Of a DNA stretch of 64,000 nt, positions 16,998-27,041 are shown one piece after another; within the stretch, counting starts at the first letter, position 1, and each line of letters begins with the position of its first letter. The position numbers were made by a program, and so were the translations under genes. This stretch comes from AC-32 sp963717475 (lineage in GTDB: Bacteria > Actinomycetota > Thermoleophilia > Gaiellales > Gaiellaceae), in the NCBI GenBank assembly GCA_963717475.1, contig OY970337.1:744001-808000 (forward strand). The letters run 5' to 3'. A model generated the notes under the pieces. The model did not search any database and had not been told where the DNA came from. It was given only the letters and a program-made list of their open reading frames with translations.

Positions 16998-17990
16998 TTA
17001 CAACCAGCGCTTGTAGCGCACGTAGCCGATCAGGCCGGCGGCGATCGCCAGCATCGAGCCGCAGATGATCCAGAACGCGCGCGCGGTCTCGAAGCCCGGG
17101 AACCTGACGTTCATCCCGAACAGGCCCGTGATCAACGTGAGTGGGAGCAGGATCACGCTGACGAGCGTCAGGACAAGCAGAACGCGGTTCTGCCGGTGCG
17201 AGATGACCGACTCGTTCGTGTCCTCGAGCGCCTCGACGACCTCCTTGTGGTTGTCGAGCAGGTCCCAGATGCGCTCGGCGGCGTCGACGATGTCGTCGAA
17301 GTAGAGCTCGAGGTCCTCGGGCAGGAAGCGCTCGATCTGCCGTTCGAGCACGCGCAGCGTGGCGCGCTCGGGCTTGATGATCTTGCGGTAGGAGATGATC
17401 TCCTGCTTCGCGTCCGAGATGTCGCGCACGACCGCCTCGGAGCGGCCCTCGAAGACGTCGTCCTCGATCGAGTCGAGCTTGTAGGCGATCTTGTCGAGGA
17501 TCGGGAAGCAGTAGTCGAAGAGGTCGTCGAGGACGTGGTAGAAGAGGTAGCCGGAGCCCTTCGAGAAGAGCTGGTCGCGCAGCTCCTCGTCCTCCTGGCA
17601 GCGCCGGAAGAGCCGCGTCACCGGCAAGAGCTCGACGTTCGGGAGCGTGACGAGGTAGTCCTGGCCGACGAAGACGTCGAGCTCGGCCGCGTTCAGGCGC
17701 TGGACCGCCTTGTCGTAGACCGGGAAATGGAGGACGACGAACAGGTAGCCGTCGTCGGCGTACTCGTCGATTTTCGGCCGCTGGCGCCTCGAGAGCACGT
17801 CCTCGATGTCGAGCGGGTGCCAGCCGAAGCGCTCCGCGAGCAGCGTCGCCTCCTCGGAGGTCGGCGAGTCGAGGTGGATCCAGGTGAGGTCGTGCGCGGA
17901 GAGCTCCGCGACCCTCGGCTCAGGCGGAGGAAGAGCCTCCCGTGTGGGCGTGCGTGGCGTCTGGCGCCTGATGCGGGGCAGGCTCGGCAT
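16998..17990 (-). CDS. corA: CorA-family magnesium/cobalt transporter
   Basis: 330 residues. A cytoplasmic alpha/beta domain with long helices precedes two C-terminal membrane helices. The first ends in the GMN selectivity motif (LITGLFGMN), and the tail is basic (RYKRWL). Homopentameric CorA channels import Mg2+. The first 27 residues (Arg/Pro-rich) overlap the MFS gene's 3' end by 71 bases. This is unusual, and either the start or the neighbour's end may be misplaced by a sequence error. Confidence 0.93.
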   Translation of the reverse strand: MPSLPRIRRQTPRTPTREALPPPEPRVAELSAHDLTWIHLDSPTSEEATLLAERFGWHPLDIEDVLSRRQRPKIDEYADDGYLFVVLHFPVYDKAVQRLNAAELDVFVGQDYLVTLPNVELLPVTRLFRRCQEDEELRDQLFSKGSGYLFYHVLDDLFDYCFPILDKIAYKLDSIEDDVFEGRSEAVVRDISDAKQEIISYRKIIKPERATLRVLERQIERFLPEDLELYFDDIVDAAERIWDLLDNHKEVVEALEDTNESVISHRQNRVLLVLTLVSVILLPLTLITGLFGMNVRFPGFETARAFWIICGSMLAIAAGLIGYVRYKRWL

Positions 17991-19302
17991 CGGTACTGAG
18001 GGGGTCTTCGGCAGTCATCTCGGAGGTTCGCCATAGTACCCGGAAGGCCTTCCGCGAAGCCTGTGCGCGGCCCGGACTGACGGCGACTTCGGCCGGTGTG
18101 CTCGCGGCGAGCGCGAGGAAGCCGGCGCCCGCGGCCCCGCAGGCGACGGCGCACCCGAGCCAGAGCCCCGAGGGCGACGCGGCGAGCAGGAGGCTGCCGA
18201 TCGTCGGGCCGACCAGGAAGCCGAGCTGGAAGGACGACGTGCGAAGCCCCATGTAGCGGCCCATCAGCTCCTGCGGGGCGAGGTCCGCGACGAGCGGGTT
18301 CAGGACGGCGCCGTGGATGCACTCGGCGAGGCTGAAGACGACGATCACGCCGCAGAGCGCGACGACCGCCGTCGAGCCGTCGAGCGTGCGGCCGACCCCG
18401 AGCACGGCCACCGACGTGATCGCGAAGAGGGCGGCGGTCAGGGCGAGCGCGCGGAGGCGGTTGTGCCCGCCGAGGGCCTTCGCGATCGGCAGCTGGGCGA
18501 CGACCAGGGCGAGCGTGTTCACGAAGAAGACGACGCCGATCCCCGTCGGGCTCACGCTTGCATGCTCGTGCACGTACGGCGGCAGGATCGTGGCGATCGG
18601 GGCATACGCCGCTGCGACCAGGACCGCCGTCAGCGCGAGCAGCCAGACGAACGTGCGGTCGTGCACGACCCGCCGGAAGCCGCCGGAGACGACCGCGGCC
18701 GCGGCGCGAATGTCCGGGACGAAGAAGAGCAGCCCGATGAATGCAAGGAACGTGCCGGCGTCAACCGCGAAGAGGACGTCGAAGCTGACCGGCACGCTCG
18801 TGCTCGCGATCAGCCCGCCGATGAGGCCGCCGATGCCGAAGCCGAGATTGTCGGTCACGCGGGTGAGGGCGTAGGCGGCCGTGCGCTGCTCGCGCGAGGT
18901 GAGCGCGGCGAGCAGGCTCGAGTGGCTTGGCGCGAAGCCGGCGTTGCCGGCGCCGGCGATCAGGGCGAGTGCGAATGCCTGCCAGGGGTGTCGCACGAAC
19001 GGGAAGCCGCCGTAACCGGCCGCGAGCAGGGCGAGGGAGCCCATCAGGGTCGTCCGCGCGCCGATCCGGTCGACGACGCGGCCGGCGAGCGGGCTGCCGA
19101 CGATTCCGATCCCGAGCAGGCACGCGACGACCACCCCGGAGATTCCGAGGCCGAAGTGCCGAACGTCGTGCAGATAGATGACGAGGAACGGGATCACTAT
19201 CCCGTTGCCGAGCGAATTCGCGATGCCGCCGGCCTCGATCAGCCAGACCGGGCGGGGCAGCTGAGGATTCAGGCTGCGAACGTACGCGAGAGCTGCTTTC
19301 AA
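17920..19302 (-). CDS. MFS transporter, paralogue of 36341-37633
   Basis: 460 residues with about twelve membrane helices. The first loop has the MFS signature region LAGRVVDRIGARTTLMG. The start, LNPQLPRPVWLIEAGG followed by NSLGNGIVIPFLVIYLHDVR, is closely matched by the transporter at 36341-37633. It is probably a drug or metabolite exporter; the substrate is unknown. The last 60 residues are hydrophilic and overlap corA. TTG 19302 is the only start near the first helix. Confidence 0.85.
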   Translation of the reverse strand: MKAALAYVRSLNPQLPRPVWLIEAGGIANSLGNGIVIPFLVIYLHDVRHFGLGISGVVVACLLGIGIVGSPLAGRVVDRIGARTTLMGSLALLAAGYGGFPFVRHPWQAFALALIAGAGNAGFAPSHSSLLAALTSREQRTAAYALTRVTDNLGFGIGGLIGGLIASTSVPVSFDVLFAVDAGTFLAFIGLLFFVPDIRAAAAVVSGGFRRVVHDRTFVWLLALTAVLVAAAYAPIATILPPYVHEHASVSPTGIGVVFFVNTLALVVAQLPIAKALGGHNRLRALALTAALFAITSVAVLGVGRTLDGSTAVVALCGVIVVFSLAECIHGAVLNPLVADLAPQELMGRYMGLRTSSFQLGFLVGPTIGSLLLAASPSGLWLGCAVACGAAGAGFLALAASTPAEVAVSPGRAQASRKAFRVLWRTSEMTAEDPLSTDAEPAPHQAPDATHAHTGGSSSA

Positions 19303-19347
19303 ACTGCCTCACGAGGGTAACCGAAACGGGCGCTGTCTAGAGGCAGT

Positions 19348-19363
19348 GATTGACTCGTCAATC
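19348..19363. promoter_or_regulatory. palindrome in divergent promoter region
   Basis: GATTGAC-TC-GTCAATC, 7-bp perfect arms, in the 168-base gap between the MFS transporter and the divergent exported-protein gene. It has the size and symmetry of a dimeric repressor operator; no regulator gene is adjacent. Confidence 0.45.
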
Positions 19364-19470
19364 AGGTAAGAAAAGCGGACGCGAATGCGCACCGGATTGC
19401 CGGTGACGTTTCCGTAGCGGCAATTTCCGGGAATGGTTCGCCATCAGTTATCCACCTGGGGGGTGAACGA

Positions 19471-21310
19471 ATGGTGCGGAGGCTTCTTCCGCAGGCCGTC
19501 TCCACGCTCAAACGGCGGCGACGGACCGGCGTCGTGATTTCGCTTCCGGTCGTGCTCGCTGGGATCGTGCTCGCGGCCACGGCGGGCTCGGCCGGTTCGC
19601 CTGCAAGGCAAGCGAGCGCGGGCGTCGTCCGCGCGGGCAGCAGCGTCTCGAACGGAACTGCCGTCTCGGCCGGCAACACCTCGACGTCGTTCGGCCCGAA
19701 TGTTGTCAACGGCGTCTTTCAAGGCGAGTCGCCGGCCGTCAGCACGCTGCCGGTCCTACCGGTGATCCCTGGGCCGCTGCACACGCGCGACAACGAGTCG
19801 CTTCAGGCCGGCGGAAACACGAACGCCCACGACCCGGTCGTGCAGCACCAGAAGGGCACGGGCCCGATCTCGGGGCCGATCCAGAGCTTCGACGGCATCT
19901 GCCTGCCGTTCGGCCCGCCCTGCGGCCAGCCGAGCAGCTGCAGCTGCCTTCCGCCGGACACCGACGGCGAGGTCGGCGGGAGCCAGTACGTCCAGGCCGT
20001 GAACACGGACTTCGCCGTCTACTCGAAGACCGGCGCCGTCCTGCGCACGTCCACGCCGCTCAACGAGCTCTGGGCGAACACGAACGGCGAGTGCAAGACC
20101 CACAACGACGGAGATCCGGTCGTCGTCTACGACCAGATCGCGCGGCGGTGGCTGATCTCGCAGTTCATCGCCACGCCCACGGGTGACCCGGGCGACGACC
20201 AGTACGGCGAGTGCATCGCCGTCTCGACGACCAGCGACGCGACCGGCTCGTACTACCTCTACGAGTTCGACTTCGGCACCGACGTCTTCTTCGACTACCC
20301 GAAGATCGGCGTCTGGCCCGACGGCTACTACATGATGGCCAACGAGTTCCCGACGAACTCGGAGACCTCGGCCGGAGTCGGCGTCTTCGCCTTCGAGCGG
20401 AGCAAGATGCTCGCCGGCCAGCCGGCCCGCGTCGTCTTCTTCGACGAGAGCCAGCACAACCCGACGGGCGGCCAGTACATCGGCATGCTGCCGGGCGACC
20501 TCGACGGGAGCTCCCAGCCCGCCGCGGGCTCGCCGAACTGGTTCGCCGAGGTCGACGATCCAACGGGCATCCCGCCGCAGTCGGTCGGCGACACGGGGTT
20601 CGACCTGCGCATGTGGAAGTTCCACGTCGACTGGACGAACCCGGCCAACTCGACCTTCGGGAACAACGGATCTCCTGACGTGACGCAGCAGGTCGCGCCG
20701 TTCGTCCGGCCGCAGTGCGTCTACGGCTACGGGCGAATGCGCCCCGCAGAAGGGCGGCCCGCAGCAGCTCGACGTCCTGGGCGACCGGCTGATGTTCCGG
20801 ATGCCGTACCGCAAGATCGGGAACACGGCCTCGATCCTGCTCAACCACTCGGTGCAGACGCCCGACGGCAGGATCGGCGTGCGCTGGTACGAGGTGCGCG
20901 TCCCGTCCGGAGGCTCACCGTCGATCTACCAGCAGGGCACGTACGCGCCCGACGACGCCGCCGGCGATCCGCTCTGGCGCTGGATGGGCAGCATCGCGCA
21001 GGACAAGCGGGGCGACATCGCCCTCGGCTACAGCGCCTCCGGGCCGAACGAGTACCCGTCCATCCGCTACACCGGGCGGGCAGCCGGCGATCCGGTCGGG
21101 CAGATGACCCAGACCGAGCAGGTCGCGTTCACGGGCACCGGTCCGCAGACGGAGGTCGAGGGCAGGTGGGGCGACTACAGCGACCTCACCGTCGACCCGT
21201 CCGACGACTGCACGTTCTGGTACACGCAGGAGTACCTCGCCGAGGACACGATCGTCATCGGGACGTGGCGCACGCGCATCGTCTCGTTCAAGTTCCCCGG
21301 CTGCAGATAG
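19471..21310 (+). CDS. large exported protein (frameshifted)
   Basis: About 612 residues over two frames. A signal region (VVISLPVVLAGIVLAATAGSAGS) precedes a propeller-like chain with repeated YDQIARRWLISQF, YPKIGVWPDGYYM, YRKIGNTASILLNHSV and WYEVRV segments. This pattern is known from large bacterial exoproteins of unknown function. A C-x-C cluster (SSCSCLPPDTDG) is near residue 155. The frame breaks near 20735; removing one G from TACGGGCGAA reads on into CAPQKGGPQQLDVLGDRLMF. ATG 19471 has GGGGGGTG upstream. No catalytic motif is recognised. Confidence 0.7.
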
Positions 21311-21395
21311 CGGAAGCAAGGGGGTGCGCGTCGCGCGGCGCGCACCCCTCTCCTTGCACCCGTCCGGCCGAAGCCCTAACCTGCCTGACTCAGTG

Positions 21396-21557
21396 ATGTC
21401 ACCAGTCAGTTACATCGATCCAGGCAGCGGCAGCCTCTTCCTGCAGGCGCTGGCCGGAGGCGTGGCGGCCGTCGGGGTCACCACAAGGCTCTACTGGCGC
21501 CGCATCAAGCGGGTGCTGCACATCGGCAAGACCGAGGACGAGAGCGCGCCGAGCTAA
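21396..21557 (+). CDS. small membrane peptide with YIDPGSGS motif
   Basis: 53 residues: MSPVSYIDPGSGSLFLQ, one membrane helix (ALAGGVAAVGVTTRLYW) and a basic tail RRIKRVLHIGK. Short proteins with a YIDPG(S/T)GS start and an RxxW/YWxRIK tail are widespread near envelope methyltransferase and sulfatase genes; their role is not established. GTG 21393 is an alternative start. It is followed 18 bases later by the methyltransferase. Confidence 0.75.
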   Translation: MSPVSYIDPGSGSLFLQALAGGVAAVGVTTRLYWRRIKRVLHIGKTEDESAPS

Positions 21558-21575
21558 CCGCTCGGCGCGAGGGGT

Positions 21576-22994
21576 ATGGACGCGCCGACTGTGGCATCCG
21601 GCCTCGAGCCGGGTTCCTTTCGCGACCCCGATAGCCGCGTCTTCACGACCGACGGCCGCGTCCTGCGGCTGCTGAGCGAACAGGGCCTCGCCGACTGGCG
21701 CGAGCTCTCGTCGTCGGGGCTCGTCGACGAGCTCGTGGGCGAGGGCCGGCTCGTGGGCACGCGCGAGGTCGAGGAGGAGGCGGCGCTCGGCGAGGCCATC
21801 CACGGCGGGGTCGCAGGTGTCCTCGAGCACGACGTGATCCCGTTCGTCTCGTACCCGTACGAGTGGACGTTCTCGATGCTGCGCGACGCGGCTTTGCTCC
21901 AGCTCGGGCTCCTGCGCCGCGCGCTCGACCAGGGGTTGATCCTCAAGGACTCGACGCCCTACAACGTCCAGTTCCGCGGCGCCGAGCCGGTCTTCATCGA
22001 CGTCGGCTCGTTCGAGAAGCAGCGCGAAGGCGAGCCCTGGGCGGGCTACCGGCAGTTCTGCATGCTGTTCCTCAACCCGCTGCTGCTGCAGGCGTGGAAG
22101 GACGTGCCCTTCCAGCCGTGGCTGCGCGGGAGCCTCGACGGGATCTCGCCGCAGGAGCTGCGCAACCTGCTCTCGTTCCGCGACCGCTTCCGCCGCGGCT
22201 CGTTCACGCACGTGTTCATGCACGCGCGGCTGGAGAGCCGTCACGAGGACCGCGACGAGGACCTCAAGGGCGAGCTGCGCAAGGCGGGCTTCAAGCGCGA
22301 GCTGATCGTCGCCAACGTGAAGGGCCTCGAGCGCCTGATCGGGCGCCTGAGCTGGGCCCCGGCGCAGTCGACGTGGTCGGACTACCGGCTCGACACGACG
22401 TACTCCGGCGAGGACGCCGAGCGCAAGGCCCGGTTCGTGCGCGAGGCGGTCGAGAGCGAAGGGCCGAGCCTGGTCTGGGACATCGGCTGCAACGAGGGCG
22501 TCCACTCGCGGATCGCGGCCGAGACCGCCGACCACGTTGTCGCGATGGACGCGGACCCGCTCGTCGTGGACCGGCTCTACCGCGCGCTGCGCGAGGAGAA
22601 GCAGGACAAGATCCTGCCGCTGACGCTGAACATCGTCGACCCGCCGCCCGGACTGGGGTGGAGGGGCGCCGAGCGACGGCCGCTGCCCGAGCGCGGCCGG
22701 CCCGACCTGACGCTCTGCCTCGCGCTGATCCACCACGTGTCGATCGCGGGGAACGTGCCGGTCGCGGAGTTCCTCGACTGGCTGCGCGCGACGACGCGGT
22801 CGGTCGTGATCGAGTTCGTGTCGCCTGAAGACCCGATGGCCGGCCGCCTGCTCGCCCGCAAGCGGCCGAACGACCATCCCGATTACCGGGCGGACTGGTT
22901 CGAGCGCTGCCTGAACGAGCGCTTCGACATCGTCCGCTCGGAAACTCTGGCGGGGGGACGACGCACGCTGCACCTTGCCCGAGCGAGAACCTGA
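21576..22994 (+). CDS. SAM-dependent methyltransferase, two-part
   Basis: 472 residues. The N-terminal half contains QGLILKDSTPYNVQF followed by VFIDVGSFE, which resembles a kinase-like or NoeA-like nucleotide fold. The C-terminal half is a class I methyltransferase: motif I LVWDIGCNEGVHS (about 305-317), AMDADPLVVD, then LCLALIHHVSI. Proteins of this shape occur with membrane sulfatases in cell-surface clusters. The acceptor is unknown. Its last 20 bases overlap the sulfatase start, so the genes form one operon. Confidence 0.8.
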   Translation: MDAPTVASGLEPGSFRDPDSRVFTTDGRVLRLLSEQGLADWRELSSSGLVDELVGEGRLVGTREVEEEAALGEAIHGGVAGVLEHDVIPFVSYPYEWTFSMLRDAALLQLGLLRRALDQGLILKDSTPYNVQFRGAEPVFIDVGSFEKQREGEPWAGYRQFCMLFLNPLLLQAWKDVPFQPWLRGSLDGISPQELRNLLSFRDRFRRGSFTHVFMHARLESRHEDRDEDLKGELRKAGFKRELIVANVKGLERLIGRLSWAPAQSTWSDYRLDTTYSGEDAERKARFVREAVESEGPSLVWDIGCNEGVHSRIAAETADHVVAMDADPLVVDRLYRALREEKQDKILPLTLNIVDPPPGLGWRGAERRPLPERGRPDLTLCLALIHHVSIAGNVPVAEFLDWLRATTRSVVIEFVSPEDPMAGRLLARKRPNDHPDYRADWFERCLNERFDIVRSETLAGGRRTLHLARART

Positions 22995-25472
22995 GCCGAG
23001 CCTCCTTCGCGTAGCCCTGGTCCACGGCGCGCGGCTTGCCGTGCTCTCGGCGTTCGCGATCGCCGAGCCGCTCCTCGACATCCTCGGCAGGAACCCCGAG
23101 TTCTTCACGGTTCGCCGCTCCCCGAGCACGCAGATCGTGCTCTTCGCGCTCTTCCTCGTCGTCGTGCCGCCCGCAGCGCTGCTCGCGGTCGAGCTTCTCG
23201 TGAGGCTCGTGAACCGGCGGGCCGGCGAGGTCGCTCACCTGCTCTTCGTCGCGGGCTTCGTCGGCGTGATCGTGCTCCATGCGCTTGCGAACCGATCGGC
23301 GCTCTCGGGCCCAGGGGCTCTCGTCGTGGCCGCGGCAGTCGGCGTCCTCGGCGCCCTGCTCTACCAGCGCGTCGCACCGGTCGGCTCGTTCCTGACGGTG
23401 CTCGCGCCCGTTCCGCTCGTGTTCCTGGCGCTCTTCCTGTTCGACTCGGACGCCTCGAAGCTCGTGTTCGTCAAGACGCCGTACGTCGCCGAGCAGCACG
23501 TGCGCTCGCGGACCCCGGTCGTGCTCGTCGTCTTCGACGAGTTCGCGCCGGTCTCGCTGATGGACGCCGACGAGCAGGTGGACGCGGCGCGGTATCCGAA
23601 CTTCGCCGCGCTCGCCCGCGACTCGACCTGGTACCGGAACGCGACGACCGTCCAGTGGCTGACCGAGCAGGCCGTGCCCGCGGTGCTGACCGGGATCCAG
23701 CCGCCGCTGAAGCCACAACCTCCTGCCGATCTACGCCGACCACCCGCACAACGTCTTCACGCTCCTCGGCAAGAGCTACCGCGTGCGCGCGATCGAGTCG
23801 ATCACGCAGCTCTGCCCGCACTCGATCTGCAAGAACGACCGGGGCAGCAAGACCGCAGCCGTCTCCGACACGGCGGGCTCGCTCGCCTCCGACGCCGGGA
23901 TCGTCTACCTGCACCTATTGCTTCCCCGCCCCTACTCGGACCGGATCCCGGCGATCGACGACAGCTGGGGGGACTTCGGCCAGCGCGAGGCGCGGGAAGG
24001 AGCCCACGCCGCTGCGGGCGGCGGAGTGAAGCCGTGCGGAAGGAACATCTGCCGCTTCTCGTCGCTGATCACGGGCGGGGACGATCCGACGCTGTACGTC
24101 CTGCACTCGCTTCTGCCGCACGTGCCGTACCTGTACCTGCCCTCCGGCCGGCGCTACGGCGTCCAGGCGCCGGCGCTCGACGGCGTACGGAACAATGTCT
24201 CGCAGGGCGCCTGGCCGGCCGAGCAGGCGTACCAGCGCTTCCTGCTCCAGGTCGAGTACACCGACCGCGCCCTGGGTCTCATCCGGCAGCGCCTGAAGGC
24301 GAAGGGGATCTACGACCGGGCGCTGGTGATCGTGACCGCGGACCACGGCGTCAGCTACCGCGACCGCGGCCCGCGGCGCAAGCCGACGCCGGCCAACCTC
24401 CAGGACATCGCGTTCGTGCCGCTGTTCGTGAAGCTCCCGCACCAACACGCGCCGAAGATCGACGACGGGCTCGCGCGGACGATCGACATCGTCCCGACGA
24501 TCGGACGCGTGCTCGGCGTCCGGATGCCCTGGCACGTGGACGGACGGTCGCTGGTGGGCCGCCGTCTCGGCTCCGACGGGACGGTCGCGGTTCGGCTGGG
24601 GAACGGGCACGCGGTCACCGGCCGGCTCTCGGACCTGGCGGCGCGGCGCAAACGCGCGCTCGCGGCTCAGATCTCGACGTTCGGGACGACCCCCGAATCG
24701 GTCTTTCGAATCGGGCCGGACCCGGACCTCGTCGGGAAGCCGCTCGCCCAGCTCCCCGTCCAGCCGAACCAGACCACCGGGTTCGAGCTGAAGGGCCGCG
24801 AGCTGCTGAACGTCGTCGACCTCCACACGGATCTGGTCCCGACCTGGATCGAGGGCCGGCTGACAGGCAAGCATGCAGGCCAGAAGGAGCTCGCGATCGC
24901 CGTCAACGGCCGCATCGGCGCGACCACCTGGACCTTCCGTTCGGGCCCCGACGCGCGTTTTGCCGCGATGGTGCCCGAGGACTCGCTGCACAACGGCCGC
25001 AACGCCGTGGCCGTGCTGCTCGTCGACCACGCGGGCGCCACTCGCACGCTCGAGCAGCTGCGCGGCAGCAGCGAGACCGCACGCCTCGTCAAGCAGGGAG
25101 GACACGAGGTGATCCGCTCCTCGAATGGGACGGTGACGCCCATTCGGCGCGGCGCGCTGCGCGGATCGGTGCAGGTCGGGGGCGGGCGGCTGCTCCTCTT
25201 CAGCGGCTGGGCCGCGGAGCCGTCGCTCAAGCACCGGGCCGACAGCATCGCCGTCTTCGTCGACGGCCGACAGATCTTCGCCGCCCCGACGGAGGAGCTC
25301 GAGCCGCACAAGGTCTTCAACTACAAGGGCGAGTTCGGGTTCCAGTTCGCGCTTCCGCGCAGGCTGCTCCCGAGGCCCGGCAAGGGCCACAGCGTGCGCG
25401 TCTTCGGCGTCAGGCGCGGGCGTAGCCGCAGAGCTGCGCGCCAAGAAGCCGAATCATTGGCGCTGGCGCTGA
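22975..25472 (+). CDS. membrane sulfatase-like enzyme (two frameshifts)
   Basis: About 830 residues, alkaline-phosphatase superfamily. About five N-terminal membrane helices (residues 15-165) precede an extracytoplasmic sulfatase domain: first metal Asp in VVFDEFAP, a Thr-rich nucleophile region ATTVQWL, metal-binding TADHGVS and KLPHQH. A C-terminal beta-domain follows. The layout resembles LtaS/EptA-type phosphotransferases, so group transfer to an envelope polymer is as likely as sulfate hydrolysis. It is a full-length paralogue of 33912-36344. Frame breaks near 23716 (AAGCCACAAC) and 25420 (GCGGGCGTAG) are each restored by losing one C or G. TTG 22975 is the best start. Confidence 0.8.
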
Positions 25473-25682
25473 GTTTCCCGCTCTTTCCGCCCCTTTCGTC
25501 TTCGAGTCCCTCGATCGAGGGACTGGAGACGCGGCCGAAGCGTCGTAGAGTCGCGGCAGCGCAACCCGCTCAGGCCCGAGACGAGGTGCGCCTGCGGTTT
25601 CACAAGCTGGTTTTCCACAGCTTCCACAGGGAGGTGGGGACTGAAAGCTGGACCTGAGCCGGACCGAGACGCTGCCGCGAAG

Positions 25683-25832
25683 ATGAAGCCGGCCGCGCTT
25701 CCGGGCGAGTTCGTCTCCGACGAGCTCCGCGACGATTGTGCGCGCTTCCTGCACGACCTCAAGGCGACGATCGGCCGCCGCGAGCCGCCTCCCGGAAGAC
25801 GAGCCGGCTGGGTCCCGCGCCCACGGCGGTGA
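25683..25832 (+). CDS. small hypothetical protein
   Basis: A 49-residue ORF, MKPAALPGEFVSDELRDD, continuing CARFLHDLKATIGRREPPP. The N-terminal half looks like two short amphipathic helices with normal amino-acid balance, unlike the surrounding shadow frames. No ribosome site is clear. No family is recognised. Confidence 0.3.
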   Translation: MKPAALPGEFVSDELRDDCARFLHDLKATIGRREPPPGRRAGWVPRPRR

Positions 25833-25976
25833 GTGCGCCTGGCGGCGGGTCCTGTCGTACGTAGTTTTGAGCAGCCGAGTCCGAGAACGTGCTGATGACA
25901 GTGGGTTCTCGAGGAAAGAAACTCCCGTGTTGGTGGGGCTCTAAGCGATGCCCCCGCAAAAGGAGTGAGGTGGCGT

Positions 25977-26261
25977 ATGTTCACCTATGTCGGGTTCTTC
26001 AGGGTCGCGCCTAGCGCGCGGGAGCACCTCGAGAAGACCCCCGAGTACTTCGACCAGATCTACACGATCGTCGAGGGCGAGGGCGGGACTGTCGAGCGCT
26101 TCTTCGCAGTCATGGGCCCCTGGGAGTACTTCGGCATCTTCGAGTATCCCGATCTCGAGACCGCGTTCCGCGTCCTCGGCAAGATCGCGAAGCTCGACAT
26201 GTTCGAGACCGAGACTTTCCCCGCAGAGGAGGTCAAGACCTTCTTCAAGGCGCTGGTCTAG
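25977..26261 (+). CDS. GYD-domain-like small protein
   Basis: 94 residues: MFTYVGFFRVAPSAREHLEK, then VEGEGGTVERFFAVMGPWEYFGIFEYPDLETAF and a final ETFPAEEVKTFF, here given in parts. The order (Y-V.., helix, G-G.v..f...G.yD/w-.......D...A) matches the GYD ferredoxin-like family, whose function is unknown. AGGAG lies 11 bases before ATG 25977. It has its own strong terminator and is a single-gene unit. Confidence 0.65.
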   Translation: MFTYVGFFRVAPSAREHLEKTPEYFDQIYTIVEGEGGTVERFFAVMGPWEYFGIFEYPDLETAFRVLGKIAKLDMFETETFPAEEVKTFFKALV

Positions 26262-26281
26262 CGCCGGTCTGCTCTCTTGAT

Positions 26282-26312
26282 GACGGAGGCCGCCCTCGTG
26301 GCGGCCTCCGTC
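26282..26312 (+). terminator. strong hairpin terminator
   Basis: GACGGAGGCCGCC-CTCGT-GGCGGCCTCCGTC: a 13-bp perfect stem with a 5-base loop, 20 bases after the GYD-like stop. Confidence 0.85.
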
Positions 26313-26909
26313 GTATGACGCCGCGAGCCTCGAGGAGGAGCGCCGTGGCGGCAATGAGGTGGCGAGAGTGAATGCGCCTGGCAGGAATCGAACCTGCGGA
26401 AAGTTCCCGCCAGAGGCGCCACTGGCCGCCTGAGCCGCGAAACAAGCGGCCAGGAGGCGAAGGAAGGCCCCGTCTCTCCCGCACCAAGTCATCGCCGGTG
26501 AGCGCGGCCGTAATCAGAGATGCGCCCCCTTCCAAAGCCCAGAATCCACGAGAACCCCCGTCCTGAATCGGGAGGCGAGGCGAGCTGTAACGGCAGACCT
26601 GGGAGCGTTTGAGTCTCGCGCCGAAACCAAGGCTGCGCTGATGCGACGGCGACACCGGACCGCAGAAGCGCGCTCCTCCTCACAAGGGGGGAGTGCGCCT
26701 AAGCTCAGGCTCTCCCGTCCCGCAGTCCCTCACGGCACGAGCAGAGACGCTCTCGCCGTGAGAGTCGCCTCGAGCTTCGCGCTACCCGGCGCGCTCGAGC
26801 TCGCGTGTCGGTCGGCAAGCGCGTCGCGGAGCGCCTGGTATGCCCGCGAACTTACGACCGGAAGTACTAAACTAAGGCTGCGGGGTCAAAGCCGGAAGGG
26901 GAGCGAGCT
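26313..26909. other. no supported gene
   Basis: About 600 bases with the tRNA-Arg fragment at 26371-26398. Several short inverted repeats follow, for example GGCCGCCTGAGCC near 26425. The ORFs seen on either strand have low-complexity Arg/Ser/Pro composition typical of shadow frames. Confidence 0.55.
26371..26398 (-). repeat. tRNA-Arg 3'-end copy (distal att-like site)
   Basis: 28 bases reading, on the minus strand, as T-arm plus acceptor 3' strand of tRNA-Arg(CCG). After this the sequence diverges, so it is a fragment and not a tRNA gene. Confidence 0.85.
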
Positions 26910-27041
26910 ATGAGGTATCCCTGCGTCGCATTGTCGATGTTCGCCGCGCTGGAGGCAGCGGACCGACGGGGAGGGCAAGCCGACGCAGCCTTGCCCGCTT
27001 CCGTTCATCAAGCAGGCAAACAATTGGAGGACAGGTCATGA
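26910..27041 (+). CDS. possible leader peptide ORF
   Basis: 43 residues, MRYPCVALSMFAALEAADRR and on to QLEDRS. AAGGGGAG ends six bases before ATG 26910, a good ribosome site. Its TGA overlaps the ATG of the next gene as ATGA, so translation of the exported protein could depend on it. No family is recognised and it may be non-coding. Confidence 0.35.
   Translation: MRYPCVALSMFAALEAADRRGGQADAALPASVHQAGKQLEDRS

Noticed and set aside
23505..25430. Active FGly-dependent sulfatase
   Set aside because: The CxPxR/SxPxR motif needed for formylglycine is absent in both paralogues, so they are described only as sulfatase-fold enzymes.
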